A stretch of DNA of 64,000 bases from positions 1 through 64,000 of the forward strand of contig JAFUXL010000004.1 of NCBI GenBank assembly GCA_017470905.1, in the 5' to 3' direction. Positions 59,417-64,000 of the stretch are shown here, one piece after another. The stretch comes from Ruminococcus sp. Its GTDB lineage: Bacteria > Bacillota > Clostridia > Oscillospirales > Ruminococcaceae. A model generated the notes under the pieces. The model was not told the DNA's origin. It ran no database searches and worked only from the letters and a program-made list of their open reading frames with translations. A program made the translations under genes and the position numbers. Position 1 is the first letter of the stretch; every line of letters starts with the position of its first letter.

Positions 59417-59450
59417 AATGCATAATTCATAATGCATAATTCATAATTAT
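59417..59450. repeat. AT-rich CATAATTCATAATT repeat
   Basis: AATGCATAATTCATAATGCA then TAATTCATAATTAT, between nifS and nifU; it ends next to the AAGGAG ribosome site of nifU. Confidence 0.7.
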
Positions 59451-59463
59451 AAGGAGCGATATT

Positions 59464-59880
59464 ATGTTATACAGCGAAAAAGTTTTAGACCATTTTTCAA
59501 ACCCCAGAAATGTCGGCGAAATTGAGGACGCTGACGGTGTGGGCGAAATCGGCAACGCAAAATGCGGAGATATTATGAAGATGTACCTCAAAATAGATGA
59601 CGGTATCATAACAGACGCAAAATTCAAGACATTCGGCTGCGGAGCGGCTGTCGCTACATCTTCAATGGCTACGGAGCTTATAAAGGGCAAGCCTATCGAG
59701 GACGCTCTCAAGCTTACGAACTCTGCGGTAGTGGAGGCTCTTGACGGACTTCCGGCAGTTAAGATACATTGTTCCGTACTTGCGGAGCAGGCTGTAAGGT
59801 CGGCACTTTCGGATTATTATACAAGACAGGGCATAGACCCCCTCCCGATTGTAGGCGAGATAAAAGAACCCGAAGAATAA
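59464..59880 (+). CDS. nifU: Fe-S cluster scaffold protein, NifU/IscU N-terminal type
   Basis: 138-residue scaffold. The three cluster-binding Cys are in GNAKCGD (about 35), TFGCGAAVATSS (about 61) and VKIHCSVLAEQA (about 103), with Asp after the first (CGD) as in IscU. N-terminus YSEKVLDHFSNPRNVGEIED is the family hallmark. AAGGAG precedes the ATG. It stands alone as the U-type partner of nifS and lacks the C-terminal Nfu domain of long NifU. Confidence 0.94.
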   Translation: MLYSEKVLDHFSNPRNVGEIEDADGVGEIGNAKCGDIMKMYLKIDDGIITDAKFKTFGCGAAVATSSMATELIKGKPIEDALKLTNSAVVEALDGLPAVKIHCSVLAEQAVRSALSDYYTRQGIDPLPIVGEIKEPEE

Positions 59881-59888
59881 TAAAAATC

Positions 59889-59921
59889 AGTCCCGATGAA
59901 AAACTTCACCGGGACTTTTTT
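59889..59921 (+). terminator. Rho-independent terminator of nifU
   Basis: AGTCCCGATGAA-AAAC-TTCACCGGGACT with one mismatch, then six T. Confidence 0.85.
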
Positions 59922-59948
59922 GATGCTTTCAGCGCTGCAAAAATACAA

Positions 59949-60035
59949 CTGTAAATGAGCTTTTTAAAATAATGCACAAAGATTTTTATATTTTGTCTTT
60001 GTTCCCTCACTGTAGGCGTGGGAACATGGTTTTTT
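59949..60035. repeat. Dispersed GC-hairpin repeat, full copy
   Basis: CTGTAAATGAGC start, TAATGCACAAAGATTTTTAT, then GTTCCCTCACTGTAGGCGTG GGAAC-type hairpin (59999-60024) and a T-rich end. Same order of parts as the copy at 30925. Confidence 0.75.
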
Positions 60036-60037
60036 AT

Positions 60038-60074
60038 TTATGCATTATGAATTATGCATTATGCATTGTGTATT
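60038..60074. repeat. AT-rich CATAATTCATAATT repeat
   Basis: TTATGCATTATGAATTATGC then ATTATGCATTGTG; it overlaps the end of the minus-strand CPCC gene. Confidence 0.6.
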
Positions 60075-60667
60075 ATGCCGCTTATTTCCTCAATATTCGG
60101 TTCTCTGACGAAAGGTACGGCACTTTCCGTGCAGGCACCGTATTTTTCAAAATTAATTTTCGCTTCACTGAGAGAAACCTTATTTGCACCGCCGTCATAA
60201 TCGGGGTCATTGTTCTGCGTGCTGTCGTCCTCCCAGAAGCATACGGGGCATATTTCGTGACTGCCGTCAGGCTCTTCCATGGTATAGTAGCCGCAGCACC
60301 TGCATTTATGCTTTGGGGTTTTGTTTGAGGTGAGCTTTTTTGAAATTTTCTCCCAGTGTCTGTCGGAGCAGTTTTTCACAAGCTCTATTGCCTCGCTTGT
60401 ATCCCAGCCTTCGTCATTGAGTGCGGAGAGATAGCCGAGGATAAGTTTTTTCTGTTCCTCGGGTGTCGAGTCGGGGGAGAGGGTATAATTTTCCGCAAAA
60501 TCCATAAAGAAATTATAGAGATACGGGTCTGCGGTTTTTCCGTCCGTCCAGAGATAGGGGTCAATTTCCGTAATAAGTTCGACAAAATTTTCCGATTTAT
60601 CGCTGTCTTTCTGAAATTCGCCGTAGAGAAAAGAGTATAAAGCCAGAAGTAATTGATATTTAGTCAT
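60059..60667 (-). CDS. Cysteine-rich CPCC-domain protein
   Basis: 202-residue cytoplasmic protein. The C-terminal 75 residues form a CPCC domain: CRCCGYYTMEEPDGSHEICP, VCFWEDD and NKVSLSEAKINFEKYGAC, with two Cys pairs able to bind Zn. The N-terminal 120 residues are helical and acidic and not recognised. AAAGGTGG lies before ATG 60667. A perfect promoter stands at 60699-60727. The function of CPCC proteins is unknown; they often lie near toxin/immunity type loci, which is not evident here. Its last codons lie in an AT-rich repeat. Confidence 0.75.
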   Translation of the reverse strand: MTKYQLLLALYSFLYGEFQKDSDKSENFVELITEIDPYLWTDGKTADPYLYNFFMDFAENYTLSPDSTPEEQKKLILGYLSALNDEGWDTSEAIELVKNCSDRHWEKISKKLTSNKTPKHKCRCCGYYTMEEPDGSHEICPVCFWEDDSTQNNDPDYDGGANKVSLSEAKINFEKYGACTESAVPFVREPNIEEISGIIHNA

Positions 60668-60698
60668 AACGACCACCTTTTCATAATTATCAAAGCTG

Positions 60699-60727
60699 AT
60701 TATAACATATATACTCAATTCTGTCAA
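60699..60727 (-). promoter_or_regulatory. Promoter of the CPCC gene
   Basis: On the minus strand TTGACA, 17-bp spacer, TATAAT, both consensus. The -35 lies at the end of feoA. Confidence 0.9.
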
Positions 60728-60733
60728 GAGCCA

Positions 60734-60958
60734 TTATATTTTTTCCGTTAAAATTTCGGAAGAAGTATCGCTGCGCAGGGCAATGACCGCCCCCCTTATC
60801 TGATAGGCGGATATGGTTTTATTTTTTTTAACACATTCAACGGGAGTGCCGCCCACAAATCCTAGGTCATTCAGTCGGGAGCGCAGTCTGCCATGCAGTT
60901 TTATTGAGATAATTAATGCCTTTTCATTTTCGCAAAGGCTGTCAAGTGTTACTGTCAT
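60734..60958 (-). CDS. feoA: FeoA-domain protein (ferrous iron transport)
   Basis: 74-residue SH3-like FeoA protein. Family form: LRSRLNDLGFVGGTPVECVKK, then a short middle and GAVIALRSDTSSEILTEKI. FeoA assists the FeoB iron transporter, but no feoB is present here; the next gene downstream has its own promoter, so this is a lone feoA. Its ribosome site GGAGG is locked in the hairpin described at 60967, and the start codon follows the T tract. Confidence 0.88.
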   Translation of the reverse strand: MTVTLDSLCENEKALIISIKLHGRLRSRLNDLGFVGGTPVECVKKNKTISAYQIRGAVIALRSDTSSEILTEKI

Positions 60959-60966
60959 AAAAAATC

Positions 60967-60995
60967 CTCCACACGGTATAATATGCCGTGCGGAG
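60967..60995 (-). terminator. Hairpin overlapping the feoA ribosome site
   Basis: On the minus strand CTCCGCACGG pairs with CCGTGTGGAG (one G-T) around a 9-nt loop, then GATTTTTT and the feoA ATG. It looks like the terminator of the upstream lipoprotein gene and at the same time hides the feoA ribosome site. Confidence 0.7.
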
Positions 60996-61006
60996 TTGTA
61001 TTGTTA

Positions 61007-61711
61007 TCAAAGCACGTACAGCTGATTGTCTATTTCGTAGAGATAGAGTGTAACCTCACGTCCGAGGGCTTCTGTCAGCTGATAGCTGCCTGCATCGTTG
61101 CTGTACATGGTATATCCGCCGATATAGACTATTTTTCTTGATGTTATCTTATCCGTTATACCGCTCTCAATGCTGTTGAGTATTTCGTCAACTTTATTCA
61201 GATAGGAACGAGCCTCTTCATCATCTTCGGTCAGAACACCGGTTACATCTATATAGCTGAATGTAAAATCGCCGAGTTTTTCATAGAGATTGTCGTAATA
61301 CGACTGCAAATATTCTTTAACGCTGCCGCAGCCTGCCTCTTTATAGGCATATTCAAGATAGGGCTGATAGAAAGTCTCGTTCATGAGTTCGACATCGACA
61401 TGGTTAAGCGCATACATATAATCGGTTATCTTGTAGATTTCGGGGTATTTGCCGTCCTCCTCCGTGAAGAACCTGTTGTCAAATTCAACTGAAATTTTTG
61501 CATTTTCGTCATAGCTTGGTTTAAGCTCCGTGAGAGTAGCACCGTAGGGGAGGTCTTGTTCATCGGCATTGTAGCTGTCGGGAAGGTCGCCTGCATCAAC
61601 TCTTCCGCCCGATGATGAGGTGTCATTATTCTGATTGCTGCATGATGAAAGGCTCATCATCACAGCGCACGAAAGCAGTGCCGAAACAGTTTTCAGTATA
61701 ATCTTTTTCAT
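61007..61711 (-). CDS. Predicted lipoprotein of unknown function
   Basis: 234-residue lipoprotein; lipobox MSLSSCS (Cys about 24), then a Ser/Asp/Gly linker and a domain of about 170 residues with mixed helices and strands (YKITDYMYALNHVDVELMNE to the end). I do not recognise it. GGAGGAAA precedes ATG 61711. It lies 13 bp after the next lipoprotein gene on the same strand, so the two share an mRNA and may be distantly related. Confidence 0.7.
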   Translation of the reverse strand: MKKIILKTVSALLSCAVMMSLSSCSNQNNDTSSSGGRVDAGDLPDSYNADEQDLPYGATLTELKPSYDENAKISVEFDNRFFTEEDGKYPEIYKITDYMYALNHVDVELMNETFYQPYLEYAYKEAGCGSVKEYLQSYYDNLYEKLGDFTFSYIDVTGVLTEDDEEARSYLNKVDEILNSIESGITDKITSRKIVYIGGYTMYSNDAGSYQLTEALGREVTLYLYEIDNQLYVL

Positions 61712-61724
61712 GTATTTTCCTCCG

Positions 61725-62372
61725 TTATCCAAAGGTATAATATTTTCCGTCTTTTTGCGCAAATACTATTTCAAAATCGCTTATCAGGAGAGTTTCTTCA
61801 CCGTCAGCCTCCGCCATTATCGAGAAGTACAGGTCATTGAGACTGTCGGATTTTTCCTTTACTTCGGAATAATAATCAACGCCGAAGCCCTCGTTAAGCA
61901 CATCGAAAAAGTTTTCAAAATTTTCCTCGCCCGTAGGCACAGCCCTTATGCGTGTTATGTTAAATTCACCGCCTGCCATGCTTTCGAGGTTATCGCACTG
62001 ACTTTCAAATGACTCCTGCAAGCCGTATTCATAGTCACGCTGCAAATATGTCTCCATATTGTCGGCATATCCCGGAAAGAGACAGGTCTTGTATGTATCA
62101 AAATCACGGTTCTGAAACGATGTGAAGTATGTTTCAAGGGTTTTCATTATGTCGTCAGGAACGGCATCGTTTTCGTTATAGATTTTTATTCCGCTTTCGC
62201 TGACCTTGTATGAACCAAGGGAATATTCCTCCGAGTCCTCGTCGGGAGTTATGACTTCATCTGTGCTTGTCTGTGATGTTTCCGAAGAGCTTTCCGTAAC
62301 ATCTATTTTTTCCTGACAGCCCGCCGCAGACAGGCATAACACGGAACATATAAAGGCAAAAAATTTTTTCAT
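61725..62372 (-). CDS. Predicted lipoprotein of unknown function
   Basis: 215-residue lipoprotein; lipobox LSAAGC (Cys about 19), then a Ser/Thr/Glu linker (to about 55) and a domain starting ESGIKIYNENDAVPDDIMKT that resembles a nuclear-transport-factor-like fold in pattern, though this is only a guess. AGAGGTG lies 8 nt before ATG 62372; ATG 62378 is too near it. Leader hairpin copy G is directly upstream. Confidence 0.7.
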   Translation of the reverse strand: MKKFFAFICSVLCLSAAGCQEKIDVTESSSETSQTSTDEVITPDEDSEEYSLGSYKVSESGIKIYNENDAVPDDIMKTLETYFTSFQNRDFDTYKTCLFPGYADNMETYLQRDYEYGLQESFESQCDNLESMAGGEFNITRIRAVPTGEENFENFFDVLNEGFGVDYYSEVKEKSDSLNDLYFSIMAEADGEETLLISDFEIVFAQKDGKYYTFG

Positions 62373-62390
62373 GGTCATAACACCTCTTTA

Positions 62391-62482
62391 TTTAAAATCG
62401 TCAAATTTGCGCTTTTATACCTTGCACTTTCGTTCATTACGCTGCGCTTCATTCACTACCAGTGCAAGGCGCAAATTTTCCT
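62391..62482 (-). repeat. Leader hairpin element, copy G
   Basis: In the minus direction: outer stem AAATTTGCGC (complement of 62469-62478) pairs with GCGCAAATTT (complement of 62403-62412). Inner CTTGCACT/AGTGCAAG is at 62461-62468 and 62421-62428, around a 32-nt loop. Tail GACGATTTTAAAT runs to the ribosome site of the lipoprotein gene at 62372. Confidence 0.85.
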
Positions 62483-62490
62483 CTGTTTTT

Positions 62491-62518
62491 AATTATGAAT
62501 TATGAATTATGCATTAAA
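62491..62518. repeat. AT-rich CATAATTCATAATT repeat
   Basis: AATTATGAATTATGAATTAT then GCATTA, upstream (minus direction) of leader hairpin copy G. Confidence 0.65.
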
Positions 62519-63229
62519 TCAGAGCAGCTTTCCCATATCATAAGCCCACTGTGCGGCAGCCGAGCCTTCGGGGGCAATTATATAGAGATTTGGCAGTTCC
62601 TCAAGTCCCCAGCTTTCATATTCAAGGTTGGGATTGTTTATAGTCAGCGTCTGCAAGCCCTCACAGGCGGTGAAAGCCTCTTCCCTGACGAAAGCTACAT
62701 TTGCAGGCAAATTCATCTCCGTAAGGCTTGTGCAGGCAACAAATGCGCCCCTTTCGATACCTGTAACGGCTTCGGGGATATTTATATAAGCCATTGAATG
62801 ACAGTCCATGAACGCTCCCTCACATATAAGCGTAATGCTTTCGGGGAGCGTGACGGAGGTTATGTAATATTTCGCCTCAAATGCATAGTAGCCGATTTCG
62901 GTGACGGGTGCGCCGCCGAGTTCATCGGGTACAATAACTTCCGCATCGCTGCCGATATATTTTGTAACGACAGCCGAGCCGTCTTTTACTTCATATTCAA
63001 AATTATCGTCTGAAACAATATCACGTTCGACTTCCGTTGGCTTTTCGCCGATGGCATTCCAGGCCTCCATGTCCTGCGGGTCGAGGTCGGCGGTATCGGG
63101 CTTTTCCCCGTCAGGTGTATCAGCAACGGGTGTTTCGGAGGCGGTGTCAACCGAACCCGTAGTGCTTCCGCATGAAAAAGCAGAAAGCATTACAGCCAAT
63201 AATATTGCAGTTAAAATAATATTCTTCAT
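62519..63229 (-). CDS. BspA-type leucine-rich-repeat lipoprotein
   Basis: 236-residue lipoprotein; lipobox LSAFSC (Cys about 20), an acidic linker (about 22-75), then BspA-like repeats (about 85-220): VTEIGYYAFEAKYYITSVTL, ICEGAFMDCHSMAYINI, IERGAFVACTSLTEMNL, VREEAFTACEGLQTLTI. Such repeats mediate binding at the cell surface; the ligand is unknown. It is the intact counterpart in style to the broken LRR gene at 31161. No terminator is obvious before the next gene in this direction. Confidence 0.82.
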   Translation of the reverse strand: MKNIILTAILLAVMLSAFSCGSTTGSVDTASETPVADTPDGEKPDTADLDPQDMEAWNAIGEKPTEVERDIVSDDNFEYEVKDGSAVVTKYIGSDAEVIVPDELGGAPVTEIGYYAFEAKYYITSVTLPESITLICEGAFMDCHSMAYINIPEAVTGIERGAFVACTSLTEMNLPANVAFVREEAFTACEGLQTLTINNPNLEYESWGLEELPNLYIIAPEGSAAAQWAYDMGKLL

Positions 63230-63285
63230 AATAATATCTCCATAATCTGATAATCATGTGATTTTTGTATGTGAAAAAAATAAAA

Positions 63286-64000
63286 TTATGCCTTAGCCCT
63301 TGCCTTGGCTCTCTGGGTGTTGCTTAAAATCCTCTTTCTTATCCTGAGCGACAAGGGTGTAACTTCGAGGAGTTCGTCATCTGCGAGAAATTCGAGGCAG
63401 TCCTCCAGGCTGAGTATTCTGGGCGGTACAAGTCTCAATGCGTCATCGCTGCCGCTTGCACGGGTATTTGTGAGGTGCTTTTTCTTGCAGACGTTTACAA
63501 CCAAATCCTCGGTCTTGGGAGATGCACCGACAATCATGCCCTCATAGACGGGAGTACCTGCCGTTATGAACAGCTGTCCTCTTTCCTGAGCATTGAAAAG
63601 ACCGTATGTAACGGCTTCGCCTGTTTCAAAGGATATGAGAGAGCCTGTGCTTCTGCGGTCAATATCGCCTTTATAGGGCATATAACCCTCGAATATGTGG
63701 CTCATGATACCCTCGCCCTTTGTATCGGTGAGAAATTCGCTCTTATATCCGAAAAGTCCCCGTGCAGGCACTAAAAATTCAATACGTGTTCTGCTGCCCT
63801 GTGGGTGCATATTAACTATTTCGCCCTTGCGTGTACCCATTTTTTCCATTACAGAGCCTACGCAGTCCTCGGGTACGTCAATTACAAGTCTTTCGACAGG
63901 TTCAAGCCTGTGACCGTCCTCGTCCTTTTTGAAAAGCACACGGGGAGTTGATACGGCAAGCTCATAACCCTCACGGCGCATATTTTCGATGAGTATAGAC
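63286..64000 (-). CDS. typA: GTP-binding protein TypA/BipA, C-terminal part
   Basis: The window ends inside this gene; the last about 238 codons are present (frame open to position 64000). Family blocks: ENMRREGYELAVSTPRV, the domain V region GSVMEKMGTRKGEIVNM, PARGLFGYKSEFLTDTKGEG, and the conserved end GSDDALRLVPPRILSLEDCL followed by a BipA-specific C-terminal domain. BipA is a ribosome-binding translational GTPase used in stress and 50S assembly; its GTPase part lies outside the window. Confidence 0.93.
   Translation of the reverse strand, partial: SILIENMRREGYELAVSTPRVLFKKDEDGHRLEPVERLVIDVPEDCVGSVMEKMGTRKGEIVNMHPQGSRTRIEFLVPARGLFGYKSEFLTDTKGEGIMSHIFEGYMPYKGDIDRRSTGSLISFETGEAVTYGLFNAQERGQLFITAGTPVYEGMIVGASPKTEDLVVNVCKKKHLTNTRASGSDDALRLVPPRILSLEDCLEFLADDELLEVTPLSLRIRKRILSNTQRAKARAKA

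Noticed and set aside
1..64000. tRNA, rRNA or CRISPR arrays
   Set aside because: No tRNA-like cloverleaf with a GGTTCGAATCC-type arm, no rRNA segment, and no regularly spaced direct repeats with unique spacers were seen; the tandem units at 36531-36698 are only two and have no spacers.

Overview
The window looks like chromosomal DNA of an anaerobic, spore-forming, low-to-mid GC Firmicute of the Ruminococcus type (Oscillospiraceae). This rests on type-I dockerins on a GH9 cellulase and on an SGNH esterase, SPxTG-type wall-anchored proteins, spo0A and the yabP-yabQ-divIC cluster, an archaeal-type ProRS, a T-box thrS leader, the MEP isoprenoid genes and fibre-degrading glycoside hydrolases. Promoters are classical TTGACA-17-TATAAT boxes, and many genes start with TTG.

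Layout. 1-2.6 kb: surface/secreted proteins (two SPxTG proteins flanking a dockerin-bearing SGNH hydrolase). 2.8-8.1 kb: sporulation/division cluster (yabP, yabQ, divIC, S1 protein), secG, rnr and a lipoprotein. 8.3-20.2 kb: a long iron operon behind a promoter with two DtxR-like operators. It encodes an FTR1 permease fused to a TM2 domain, a P19/Tp34 iron lipoprotein, a DUF2318 protein, two FtsX-like permeases with an ATPase (the same core as the Campylobacter p19 locus), and then an extracytoplasmic redox module: an FMN-binding lipoprotein, a small protein with a flavinylation-like motif, and cytochrome-b-like, FrdA-like and FrdB-like subunits. 20.3-22.6 kb: a second MacB-type ABC system with DUF4418. 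22.7-25.1 kb: a substrate-binding/VWA protein and partner. 25.8-28.9 kb: GH-A-like hydrolase, ispD, small membrane protein, ispF. 28.9-36.5 kb: metG, a frameshifted leucine-rich-repeat gene, T-box, small unknown gene, thrS, proS. 36.8-40.4 kb: HAD-like protein with altered nucleophile, spo0A, flavin reductase, acetyltransferase. 40.4-48.2 kb, minus strand: GH26 mannanase lipoprotein, GH95 fucosidase, fucO, GH9-dockerin. 48.3-54.8 kb: CIRCE and hsp20, ppk1, pssA, two cyclophilin proteins. 54.8-56.1 kb: decayed IS605-type TnpB element with a candidate right-end RNA. 56.2-59.9 kb: murA, rnhA, nifS, nifU. 60-64 kb, minus strand: CPCC protein, feoA, three lipoproteins, end of typA.

The most striking non-coding signal is a seven-copy structured element. 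Each copy lies just upstream of a start codon, in the same orientation as the gene, with an invariant 32-nt loop and two stems whose sequences differ between copies but stay complementary. Two other dispersed families are also present: a GC-rich hairpin repeat (with one 84-bp tandem duplication) and an AT-rich CATAATTCATAATT repeat that often abuts the seven-copy element.

All calls are from reading the sequence; no database search was run.
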